A stretch of 17,658 nt of DNA, taken from an uncultured Clostridia bacterium (GTDB taxonomy: Bacteria > Bacillota > Clostridia > Christensenellales > CAG-138). The position numbers and the translations under genes are program-made. The notes below the pieces were generated by a model. It was not told the DNA's origin and did no database searches. It worked only from the letters and a program-made list of their open reading frames with translations. Positions within the stretch are counted from its first letter, which is position 1; each line of letters opens with the position of its first letter. The stretch is taken from positions 1 to 17,658 of the forward strand of contig CAMZAY010000002.1 of the NCBI GenBank assembly GCA_947304365.1. Reading direction: 5' to 3'. Shown here piece after piece: positions 1 to 6,362 of this stretch.

Positions 1-63
1 ATCAAATCGGGTTTTGGCCTATAAAAAACCCAGTGTTTACAAGGCTTTTTTAAGGCCGTGTCA

Positions 64-1047
64 TCATTCCCACTCTATCGTTCCGGTGGGCTTGGGCGTC
101 AGGTCGTAGAGGACGCGGTTGACGCCTTTGACCTCGTGGGTGATGCGGTCGGTGATCTTCTGAAGGAGCGCGAAGGGGACGTCCTCGACGGTCGCGGTCA
201 TGGCGTCGCGCGTGTTGACGGCGCGGAGGATAACGGGCCACTCGTCGACGCGTTTGCCGTCCTTTATGCCGACGGACTTGAAATCGGGAACGATCGTGAA
301 ATACTGCCAGACCTTGCCTGCAAGACCGGCGTTCGCGAACTCCTCGCGAAGGATCGCGTCGGACTCGCGCACGGCTTCGAGGCGGTCGCGGGTGATCGCG
401 CCGAGGCATCTTACGCCGAGGCCGGGGCCGGGGAAGGGCTGACGGAAGACCATGTTGTCGGGCAGATCGAGCGCCTTGCCGACGACGCGGACTTCATCCT
501 TGAAGAGTATGCGGACGGGCTCGACGAGCTCAAACTTCAGATCCTCGGGCAGGCCGCCGGCGTTGTGGTGCGCCTTGATGCCGGCTTCGCTCTCGAGTAT
601 GTCGGGCCAGATGGTGCCCTGCGCGAGGAAGGTGACGTCCTCGAGCTTCCTTGCCTCCTCGGCAAATACCTCTATGAATTCGCCGCCGATGATCTTGCGC
701 TTGGTCTCGGGATCGGAGACCCCCGAGAGCTTATCGAGGAAGCGGTCGACCGCATCGACGTAGATGAGGTTCGCGTCCATCTCGTCCTTGAAAACGCGGA
801 TGACCTGCTCCGGCTCGCCCTTGCGGAGAAGACCGTGATTTACGTGCACGCAGACGAGCTGCTTGCCTATCGCCTTAATAAGGAGAGCGGCGACGACGGA
901 CGAATCTACGCCGCCGGACAGGGCGAGGAGCACCTTTTTATCGCCGACCTGCGCGCGGATATCGGCGATCTGTTCGGATATGAATCGTTCGGCGAGCGCG
1001 GGAGTGGTTATGCGCTCCATGTTTTCGGGTCTTGTGAGAACGGGCAT
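64..1047 (-). CDS. guaA: Stand-alone GMP synthetase (ATP-pyrophosphatase subunit, no glutaminase domain)
   Basis: This enzyme converts XMP, ATP and an amino donor to GMP in the cytosol. The 327-residue protein contains only the synthetase half of GuaA. It has the ATP-pyrophosphatase P-loop SGGVDSS (residues 44-50), a GLLRKGE segment, a KRKIIGGEF segment, the GuaA signature RQPFPGPGL (202-210), and the C-terminal dimerization domain ending KPTGTIEWE. There is no GATase domain: no GICYGMQ-type nucleophile and no HPE motif. It therefore resembles the archaeal GuaAb subunit in layout, and would need free ammonia or a glutaminase supplied in trans. The start is supported by GGAGG 8 nt upstream of the ATG; an internal ATG at residue 10 is a weaker alternative. 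It has its own strong promoter, with a leader of only about 20 nt. A full-length guaA paralogue lies about 2.2 kb away on the same strand. Family assignment is firm; the amino donor is inference. Confidence 0.93.
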   Translation of the reverse strand: MPVLTRPENMERITTPALAERFISEQIADIRAQVGDKKVLLALSGGVDSSVVAALLIKAIGKQLVCVHVNHGLLRKGEPEQVIRVFKDEMDANLIYVDAVDRFLDKLSGVSDPETKRKIIGGEFIEVFAEEARKLEDVTFLAQGTIWPDILESEAGIKAHHNAGGLPEDLKFELVEPVRILFKDEVRVVGKALDLPDNMVFRQPFPGPGLGVRCLGAITRDRLEAVRESDAILREEFANAGLAGKVWQYFTIVPDFKSVGIKDGKRVDEWPVILRAVNTRDAMTATVEDVPFALLQKITDRITHEVKGVNRVLYDLTPKPTGTIEWE

Positions 1048-1076
1048 ATTTACGACCTCCGTTTTTTTTGTAAAGG

Positions 1077-1105
1077 ATTATAACAGATTTCGCGGGAGAT
1101 GTAAA
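1077..1105 (-). promoter_or_regulatory. Sigma-A promoter of the stand-alone GMP synthetase gene
   Basis: On the minus strand the -35 TTTACA (1105-1100) is followed by a 17-bp spacer and a perfect -10 TATAAT (1082-1077). It lies about 30 bp upstream of the start codon. The short leader leaves no room for a riboswitch. Confidence 0.82.
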
Positions 1106-1124
1106 TACGGATCGGGCGCGGCTG

Positions 1125-1153
1125 TTGAAAATCGCGCGGCGGTCTGATAAAAT
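1125..1153 (+). promoter_or_regulatory. Sigma-A promoter of the kinase-fold/GNAT gene pair
   Basis: The plus strand shows TTGAAA (1125-1130), a 17-bp spacer and TAAAAT (1148-1153), 29 bp upstream of the ATG at 1183. Its -35 is only 19 bp from the -35 of the divergent GMP synthetase promoter, so one bound protein could affect both. Confidence 0.75.
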
Positions 1154-1182
1154 AAAACGATCGAAGCGATAAGGAGGCGGAC

Positions 1183-2196
1183 ATGCTCAAAATAACTGAG
1201 GCCGATATAAACGGTATTTTCGGCGACTACGGTATCCCCGGCCGCTGCCGCTCGTTTGACGAGCTGCAAAGATACGATTACGAGGACTGCGAGCCCGCCG
1301 GCAAATACGTGCGGCTCATCGTCAAAGCCGAAACTGAGGACGGAAGGTCGTTCGTGCTCCGCTTCAAGAACGAGGACGACGTCACGCCCGACATCGTCGA
1401 GGCGCAGAGCCGATTCGCCGCCGCCCTGCGGGAGCGCGGTATCGAGACCCCGCGGGCATACGCCTCGGAGGGGCGGTATGCGCGGGTGTATCGCATCGGC
1501 GGTTATGAGGTCATAGTCACCGCGGAGGAGTTCGTCACGGGCGAAATAAGCACCGTCGACGAAAAAACCGCCGAAAGAACGGGCATGCTGCTTGCGCGGA
1601 TGCACAATATCGCGGAGGAGGCGGATCTGCACGTCGAAAACGAGGTGCTGTTCGATCCGCTGACATACAACGATCTGTTCGATCACGAAAAGTTTTCAAG
1701 GTACGAGACCCTTTTGAAGGAGATCGACGCGGAGCTTTACGACAATATCGAAAAGGAGTATGCGCGGCTCGAAGGTGCTGTCCGACGCGCGCTCGAGGCG
1801 GAGCCGAGATATGCCGTGCAGGGCGACATAAGCGACTGCAATCTCTATGACGCCAAGAACGGCGAGCTCGGCGTATTCGACTTCAACCGCAGCGGCGACA
1901 ACGCGCTTTTTGCCGACGCGGCGATGCAGGCCGTATTCGAGGCGCGGCTGATGGACTATCCGCCGGAGATCGCTTCGGATCCGGAGCCGGTGATACTGCC
2001 GGCGTTCCTTCGCGGCTACGGCAGCGTGCGCCCGTTCACAAGGGAGCAGCGCGCGCTCTTCCCCGACCTGTACGCGCTCATCTCGGCGTTCTGGCTCGTC
2101 GACCTCAGATGGTGCGGCGAGAGCCTTGAAAATGCGGTCTCCTCCGGGGACGCGGAGGCCGTTCACGGGCATATGAAAAGGTCTTCGAGCGGCTGA
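1183..2196 (+). CDS. Phosphotransferase with aminoglycoside-kinase (APH) fold
   Basis: This is a predicted cytosolic small-molecule kinase of the APH/choline kinase superfamily; the substrate is unknown. The 337-residue protein carries the Brenner-type catalytic segment VQGDISDCN (about residues 212-220), with catalytic Asp215 and Asn220 present. The usual His before Gly-Asp is Gln213. The metal-binding segment is FDFNRSGD (232-239), placing Asn235 where the second acidic residue of a DxD would be; Asp233 is kept. The start is fixed by AAGGAGG at 1171-1177, 5 nt before the ATG. It is followed by a GNAT gene after 60 nt with no terminator between, so the two are probably co-transcribed. The pairing recalls aminoglycoside-modifying genes, but housekeeping APH-fold kinases are common in Firmicutes and nothing here proves resistance. 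Base composition matches the neighbours. Confidence 0.8.
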   Translation: MLKITEADINGIFGDYGIPGRCRSFDELQRYDYEDCEPAGKYVRLIVKAETEDGRSFVLRFKNEDDVTPDIVEAQSRFAAALRERGIETPRAYASEGRYARVYRIGGYEVIVTAEEFVTGEISTVDEKTAERTGMLLARMHNIAEEADLHVENEVLFDPLTYNDLFDHEKFSRYETLLKEIDAELYDNIEKEYARLEGAVRRALEAEPRYAVQGDISDCNLYDAKNGELGVFDFNRSGDNALFADAAMQAVFEARLMDYPPEIASDPEPVILPAFLRGYGSVRPFTREQRALFPDLYALISAFWLVDLRWCGESLENAVSSGDAEAVHGHMKRSSSG

Positions 2197-2256
2197 CGGC
2201 GCCTGCGCCGGACGCGATGCCCTGAAAACGTACCCGATCAAGGAGCGGTGATAAAC

Positions 2257-3075
2257 ATGATAGTAAAGCTTAACGGCACGGATCCCTTCGGGGAGTTCAT
2301 TAACGACATAAGCGCGGACCCCGATTTTTCACAGCCGGGGCGTCAAAGCGCGGAGGAGATCGAAAATTGCATAAACAGGGCGATATCCGCCCCCGACGAG
2401 GCGGCCCTTGGCGTGTTCCTTGACGGCGTTCCGGCGGGGGTTTTCGTGTTCTTGATCCTCGAGGAGGACAGGTATATCGAGATGCTCGCCGGCCTCTCGC
2501 GTGAGCGTGAGGCATATGAGGAGATCGCCGACATGCTCGGGAAGAGCTATCCGGGATGGCAGATCGATTTCGTGTTCAATCCCGGGAATCGCGCGATCTG
2601 CGAAATGCTCGAAAAACGCGGCGCGGAGTTCTTCACGGAGCAGAAAAAGATGGTGCTCAAGACATTCCCCGCGCCGATCGGGCTTTCGGGCGTCGAGCCC
2701 CTTTCCGAAAAATACAGGGACGATTACGCCGCCATACACTGCACGGACAACTACTGGACGGGCGAAAGGGTGCTGAACGCGCCGGACATATTCAACGTCT
2801 ATATCGCCGTGGACGGCGGCAGGGTCGTCGGCTATATCGACGTGACCAAAAACAATGAGGAAAACGAGCCGTTCGATCTCTTCGTGCTCGAAGGATACAG
2901 ACGGCGCGGCTGGGGCAGGAAGCTGCTTGCGAAGGCAGTCGAGGCGAACAAGCCGAAGGGCATGGCGCTGGACGTAGACGTCGACAACGTCCCCGCGATC
3001 GCGCTTTACAGCTCCATGGGCTTTGAGGACTCCCCGGAACCGCTCGGCAGGGTCGCGACGTGGATCGCGGGATGA
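2257..3075 (+). CDS. GNAT-family N-acetyltransferase, probably with a degenerate N-terminal GNAT half
   Basis: This is a predicted acetyl-CoA-dependent acyltransferase of unknown substrate. The acetyl-CoA pyrophosphate loop is RRRGWGRKLL (residues 215-224 of 272), preceded by the beta-4 strand FDLFVLEGY. It is followed by NVPAIALYSSMGF (244-256), the usual C-terminal GNAT alpha-4/beta-6 motif. The first 135 residues look like a second, degenerate GNAT half: NRAICEMLEKRGAEFF resembles the same alpha-4/beta-6 segment without a clear CoA loop. The ATG at 2257 is chosen because AAGGAG (2240-2245) is 11 nt upstream; the in-frame GTG at 2248 is only 2 nt from that site. It probably shares a transcript with the upstream APH-fold gene. 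Confidence 0.83.
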   Translation: MIVKLNGTDPFGEFINDISADPDFSQPGRQSAEEIENCINRAISAPDEAALGVFLDGVPAGVFVFLILEEDRYIEMLAGLSREREAYEEIADMLGKSYPGWQIDFVFNPGNRAICEMLEKRGAEFFTEQKKMVLKTFPAPIGLSGVEPLSEKYRDDYAAIHCTDNYWTGERVLNAPDIFNVYIAVDGGRVVGYIDVTKNNEENEPFDLFVLEGYRRRGWGRKLLAKAVEANKPKGMALDVDVDNVPAIALYSSMGFEDSPEPLGRVATWIAG

Positions 3076-3136
3076 ATAAACGACACATAATATGGGCGCC
3101 CTTACTTCACAGCCGTCCGCGAACCGAAAGAATAGC

Positions 3137-3173
3137 CGCTTGCCGAAGGCAAGCGTTCCGATAGGAACATCGG
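3137..3173. repeat. Tandem perfect palindromes between convergent genes
   Basis: An 8-bp perfect stem with a 3-nt GAA loop (CGCTTGCC at 3137-3144, GGCAAGCG at 3148-3155) abuts a second hairpin. The second can form as GTTCC-GATA-GGAAC (3155-3168) or CCGAT-AGGAAC-ATCGG (3158-3173). Neither is followed by a T-tract, so this is not an intrinsic terminator. It could be a REP-like intergenic repeat or a structured RNA end of the GNAT transcript. That it recurs in the genome is unproven. Confidence 0.45.
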
Positions 3174-3226
3174 CATCGCTTCAAACGCTTTCCGCGCCTC
3201 GGCGGTGTTCAATAGTTCAAGGCACG

Positions 3227-3264
3227 AAAAACCCCCGACTGCATTTATGCGGCCGAGGGGTTTT
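3227..3264 (-). terminator. Bidirectional intrinsic terminator of the guaA operon and the APH/GNAT pair
   Basis: The arms AAAACCCC and GGGGTTTT (outer limits 3227-3264) enclose an inner GCAT-TT-ATGC hairpin. On the minus strand the stem ends in a T5 run, 11 nt past the guaA stop codon. On the plus strand the stem ends in TTTTATCTTT, so it can also stop transcripts coming from the GNAT gene. Confidence 0.85.
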
Positions 3265-3274
3265 ATCTTTAGGC

Positions 3275-4795
3275 TTATTCAAATTCTATCGTTCCCGGAG
3301 GCTTGTCCGTGATATCGTAGACTACGCGGTTGACGTGGGGGACTTCGGCAATGATGCGGTTCGAGATCTTCCGCAGGAGCTTATGGGGGATCTCGGCGAA
3401 TTCGACGGTCATCGCGTCGGTCGAGACGACGGCGCGGACGGCGATGGTATAGTCGTAGGTGCGGCTGTCGCCCATTACGCCGACGGAGCGCATGCCGGTG
3501 AATACCGTGAAATATTGCCAGATATCGCGCTCGAGCCCCGCCTTCTTTATCTCGTCGCGGAGGATCCAGTCGCTCTCGCGGAGTATGGAGAGCTTATCCT
3601 CCGTAATGTCGCCCAGCACGCGTATGCCGAGACCGGGGCCGGGGAAGGGCTGACGCCAGACAAGCTCCTTCGGCATGCCGAGGGCTTCGCCTATCGCGCG
3701 GACCTCGTCCTTGAAGAAGGGACGGAGGGGCTCCAGAAGCTCGAAGCCGAACTTCTCGGGCAGACCGCCGACGTTATGATGGCTCTTTATCACGCTTGCG
3801 CCGCCGGTGCCGGATTCGATCACGTCGGGGTAAATGGTGCCCTGGAGCAAAAGCTCTGCGCCGCCGATCTTCTTTGCCTCGCGCTCGAACACGCGGACGA
3901 AGCTTTCGCCGATTATCTTGCGCTTCCGCTCGGGCTCTTCAACGCCCTTGAGCTGGGAAAGGAAATACTCCTTCGCGTCGACCTCTATGACGTTGAGCCC
4001 CATATTCTCGCGGTAAAAGTGCATTACTTCCTCCGCCTCGTTCTTTCTCAAAAGACCGTGATCGACGAATATGCAGGTGAGCCTGTCGCCGACCGCCCTT
4101 GAAACGAGCGCCGCCGCGACGGAGGAATCGACGCCGCCGGAGAGACCGGCGACCACCTTGCGTTCGCCGACCTGCTTTTTGATGTTCGCGACTATCTCGT
4201 CCACGAGCCCTTCGGGGCTCCAGCCGCCCTTTAAGCCGCAGACGCCGTGCACGAAGTTATGGAAGAACCTCGCGCAGTATTCGGTATGGGCGACCTCCGG
4301 ATGGAACTGCACCGCAAAGAGGCGCTTCTCGTCGTTCTGCATGGCGGCGATGGGACAGTCCGCGGTATGTGCGATCGTCCTGAAGCCCTCCGGCATGCGC
4401 GTTACCATGTCGTTATGGCTCATCCACACGGTGGAATCGGGCATGCCGTCAAACAGGGGCGAATCCTCGAAAAACGCGTGCACGCCGGCGTATTCCCTGA
4501 CCGGGGCTTTTTCGACCGCGCCGCCGAGCAGATACGTCATGAGCTGCATGCCGTAGCATATGCCGAGCACGGGCACGCCGAGCTCGAACACGGCGGGATC
4601 GCATTTCCTGCCGGTCTCGGAATAGACGCTGTCCGGACTGCCGGAGAGAATGACGCCCGAGAGCCCGTCGCCCTTGATCCTCTCGATCGGGGAGGAGGGG
4701 GGCAGAAGCTCGGAAAAAACGCCCTGCTCGCGCACGCGCCGTGCGATGAGCTGGTTGTACTGGGCGCCGAAATCGAGTATAACTATCCTTTCCAT
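3275..4795 (-). CDS. guaA: GMP synthase (glutamine-hydrolysing), full length
   Basis: This enzyme makes GMP from XMP, ATP and glutamine, the last step of the guanine branch. The 506-residue protein has the normal two-domain length. The class I glutaminase domain has its nucleophile Cys80 in GICYGMQ and the HPE motif (His165, Glu167). The ATP-pyrophosphatase domain has SGGVDSS (219-225), GLLRKNE, KRKIIGESF and RQPFPGPGLG. The dimerization domain contains RSVGVMGDSRTYDY and ends KPPGTIEFE. All catalytic elements are intact. AAAGGG lies 6 nt before the ATG. It is the last gene of an operon: xpt ends 34 nt upstream, and the terminator at 3264-3227 follows the stop codon. The synthetase half is clearly homologous to the stand-alone protein at 64-1047. 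Confidence 0.98.
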   Translation of the reverse strand: MERIVILDFGAQYNQLIARRVREQGVFSELLPPSSPIERIKGDGLSGVILSGSPDSVYSETGRKCDPAVFELGVPVLGICYGMQLMTYLLGGAVEKAPVREYAGVHAFFEDSPLFDGMPDSTVWMSHNDMVTRMPEGFRTIAHTADCPIAAMQNDEKRLFAVQFHPEVAHTEYCARFFHNFVHGVCGLKGGWSPEGLVDEIVANIKKQVGERKVVAGLSGGVDSSVAAALVSRAVGDRLTCIFVDHGLLRKNEAEEVMHFYRENMGLNVIEVDAKEYFLSQLKGVEEPERKRKIIGESFVRVFEREAKKIGGAELLLQGTIYPDVIESGTGGASVIKSHHNVGGLPEKFGFELLEPLRPFFKDEVRAIGEALGMPKELVWRQPFPGPGLGIRVLGDITEDKLSILRESDWILRDEIKKAGLERDIWQYFTVFTGMRSVGVMGDSRTYDYTIAVRAVVSTDAMTVEFAEIPHKLLRKISNRIIAEVPHVNRVVYDITDKPPGTIEFE

Positions 4796-4829
4796 TTTGT
4801 TCCCTTTCCGTTGGGGTCTTATGCCGTGT

Positions 4830-5402
4830 TCAGTCCCTGAACACGATATTGCCGGGCTCGGCGTGGTCGATGTTCGCGATGGAATAGACGTCTATCCCGC
4901 TTGCGCGGAGCTTGTCGCCGCCGCCCTGATAGCCCTTTTCAATGGCGATGGCGATGCCCACGAGCTTTGCCCCCACCTTTGAAATGATATCGACGATACC
5001 GCGCATCGCCTCGCCGTTCGCCATGAAGTCGTCGACGACGAGTATCTTGTCCTCGGGGCTCAGCCATTCGGCGGAGACGATGAGCGTGACCTTCTTGTTG
5101 TAGGTATAGGAATGTATCTCGGAGCAGATGAGACCGCCCTCGATATTATCGGACTTTGCCTTTTTGGCGAACACGAGGGGCACGCCCAGCTCGTCCGCGG
5201 CGATGGTCGCCATGGGGATGCCGCTTGCCTCAACGGTCATCACCTTCGTTATCTCGCGCCCCGCGAAATGGGCGCGGATGTCCTTCGCAAGCTCCCGCAT
5301 GAGCTTTATGTCCACCCGGTGGTTCATGAAACCGTCCACCTTAATAATGTTGCCGGGAAGCACCTTCCCTTCTTCGATGATGCGGCGCTGAAGCTCGTTC
5401 AT
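4830..5402 (-). CDS. xpt: Xanthine phosphoribosyltransferase
   Basis: This enzyme salvages xanthine with PRPP to XMP, the substrate of the GMP synthase encoded next in the operon. The protein is 190 residues, the normal length for Xpt. The PRPP-binding loop is ILVVDDFMANG (120-130) with both acidic residues (Asp124, Asp125). Other typical Xpt segments are VEASGIPMA and the YQGGG near residue 161. The start at MNELQRR is chosen because AAAGGAG (5416-5410) lies 7 nt upstream and the N-terminus matches the family; a longer in-frame start at 5453 lacks such support. No purine-riboswitch-like leader is seen in the 82 nt separating it from the upstream gene. Confidence 0.96.
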   Translation of the reverse strand: MNELQRRIIEEGKVLPGNIIKVDGFMNHRVDIKLMRELAKDIRAHFAGREITKVMTVEASGIPMATIAADELGVPLVFAKKAKSDNIEGGLICSEIHSYTYNKKVTLIVSAEWLSPEDKILVVDDFMANGEAMRGIVDIISKVGAKLVGIAIAIEKGYQGGGDKLRASGIDVYSIANIDHAEPGNIVFRD

Positions 5403-5466
5403 GGAAATACTCCTTTCGCTCCATAAAACGGAAAATCCATGCCCGAAAAGCACAGATCTCCCTTCC

Positions 5467-5482
5467 GCTCCCGACGGGGAGC
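5467..5482 (-). other. Intergenic hairpin between the PRTase-like gene and xpt
   Basis: GCTCCC and GGGAGC form a perfect 6-bp stem with a 4-nt loop, starting 2 nt after the stop codon of the PRTase-like gene. No T-tract follows on the minus strand, so it is more likely a transcript-stability or processing hairpin than a terminator. Confidence 0.4.
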
Positions 5483-5484
5483 CG

Positions 5485-6126
5485 TTATATCCTTGTATAG
5501 CCCGCGGCGTTCACCAGACCGTCCAGCTTTCTGCCCTTCTTGCAGTAGGGGCATTCGGAGGACTGGTAGCTGTGGTAATCGGGCACGTCGTCCGGCGAGA
5601 AGAGGGAATTGATCTTGACGCCCGCCGCCTCGTCCACGGCGGAGAAGAGCGCGGCGACGCCCACGAGATGCCCGCCGTAGTAGGTGATGCACTCAAGCGC
5701 GCGGTTAAGGCTCCTGCCGGTGGAGACCGTCGATATGAGCACGAGCACCGCCTTGTTCTGCACGAGATCCTGAACGTCCCCGGAGAACACGAGCTGACCG
5801 GAGGAGTTCGACTCCGGCGTGATGACGCTGATCTGATGCCTCTCGTTCACGCCCCTGGAGCCCGGCTCGGTCAGTATCGTCGCCACGTAGGAGCCGATGA
5901 CCTGAGTGTACTCAAGGCAGATGATCGTATCGATCGGCTTGGAGTGCGTATAGAACTTTGCAAGCTCCCTCGCGCAGAGCATCGCCATGTGGCAGTTGGT
6001 ACGCATCTCGGTAAAGCCCATATAATGGTCGATATGCGAATGGCTCGTCGCAAAATGACCTATCGAAACATTGAGCTTTATATGCTTGTTGCTTCTGCAG
6101 CTTACGTCCCAGGAAATAGGATTCAT
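5485..6126 (-). CDS. Phosphoribosyltransferase-like protein with atypical PRPP loop and CPYC motif
   Basis: The 213-residue protein resembles orotate-type phosphoribosyltransferases of Clostridia. It begins with a GHFATSHSHIDHY segment (23-35). It then has a fold typical of type I PRTases, with the loop position occupied by VLVLISTVSTGRSL (127-140). Canonical loops read V-D-D-x-x-T-T-G; here the two acidic positions are Ile131 and Ser132, while the Thr-Gly is kept. A C-terminal CPYC (192-195) could be half of a zinc site. It is the first gene of an operon with xpt and guaA, which ties it to purine salvage or to sensing a nucleotide. It could be a divergent enzyme or a PRPP/nucleotide-binding regulator such as those related to PurR. 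GGAGG stands 8 nt before the ATG. Exact function is not known from sequence. Confidence 0.8.
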   Translation of the reverse strand: MNPISWDVSCRSNKHIKLNVSIGHFATSHSHIDHYMGFTEMRTNCHMAMLCARELAKFYTHSKPIDTIICLEYTQVIGSYVATILTEPGSRGVNERHQISVITPESNSSGQLVFSGDVQDLVQNKAVLVLISTVSTGRSLNRALECITYYGGHLVGVAALFSAVDEAAGVKINSLFSPDDVPDYHSYQSSECPYCKKGRKLDGLVNAAGYTRI

Positions 6127-6155
6127 TTATCTCGCCTCCGTGATTTGATTCAATT

Positions 6156-6184
6156 ATTATATCACAGCGAAAGGCTCTGCGCAA
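6156..6184 (-). promoter_or_regulatory. Sigma-A promoter of the PRTase-xpt-guaA operon
   Basis: On the minus strand TTGCGC (6184-6179), a 17-bp spacer and a perfect TATAAT (6161-6156) lie 30 bp upstream of the first ATG. The leader is about 20 nt, too short for a guanine riboswitch. Confidence 0.75.
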
Positions 6185-6250
6185 TCAAAACTTATATTTT
6201 TTTGCGCCGTTTGAAAAAATACGGCGGTTTTATGCCGAAAGCAAAGCCGA

Positions 6251-6290
6251 GTTTGCATAAACGCAACCGGATCATGCCGCATTTGCAAAC
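6251..6290. promoter_or_regulatory. Inverted repeat upstream of the MFS gene promoter, possible operator
   Basis: GTTTGCA (6251-6257) and TGCAAAC (6284-6290) form a perfect 7-bp inverted repeat separated by 26 bp. It ends 9 bp before the -35 of the MFS promoter. The position suits an activator or repressor site; no regulator gene is adjacent. Confidence 0.3.
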
Positions 6291-6299
6291 GGGAATTGC

Positions 6300-6329
6300 T
6301 TGACGCGCCGTGCCGTAAAGGGTTATCAT
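6300..6329 (+). promoter_or_regulatory. Sigma-A promoter of the MFS gene
   Basis: TTGACG (6300-6305), an 18-bp spacer and TATCAT (6324-6329) lie 33 bp upstream of the ATG at 6363. The same TTG can be read as an open-frame start, but it is better explained as the -35 element. Confidence 0.65.
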
Positions 6330-6362
6330 AGAGGCGCAATAAACGAAGGAGCCCCGCTTCCG

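Noticed and set aside
1..63. Possible terminator downstream of the stand-alone GMP synthetase gene
   Set aside because: GGGTTTT/AAAACCC can pair, and A6/T6 arms exist nearby, but on the minus strand no clean GC stem is followed directly by a T-tract. The evidence is too weak to list.
58..1083. Long plus-strand open frame opposite the stand-alone GMP synthetase
   Set aside because: Antisense shadow in GC-rich DNA; the minus strand encodes a clear GuaA synthetase with promoter and ribosome site.
3092..4102. Plus-strand open frame of 336 codons opposite guaA
   Set aside because: It crosses the intergenic hairpins and the terminator, then mirrors guaA; no family features.
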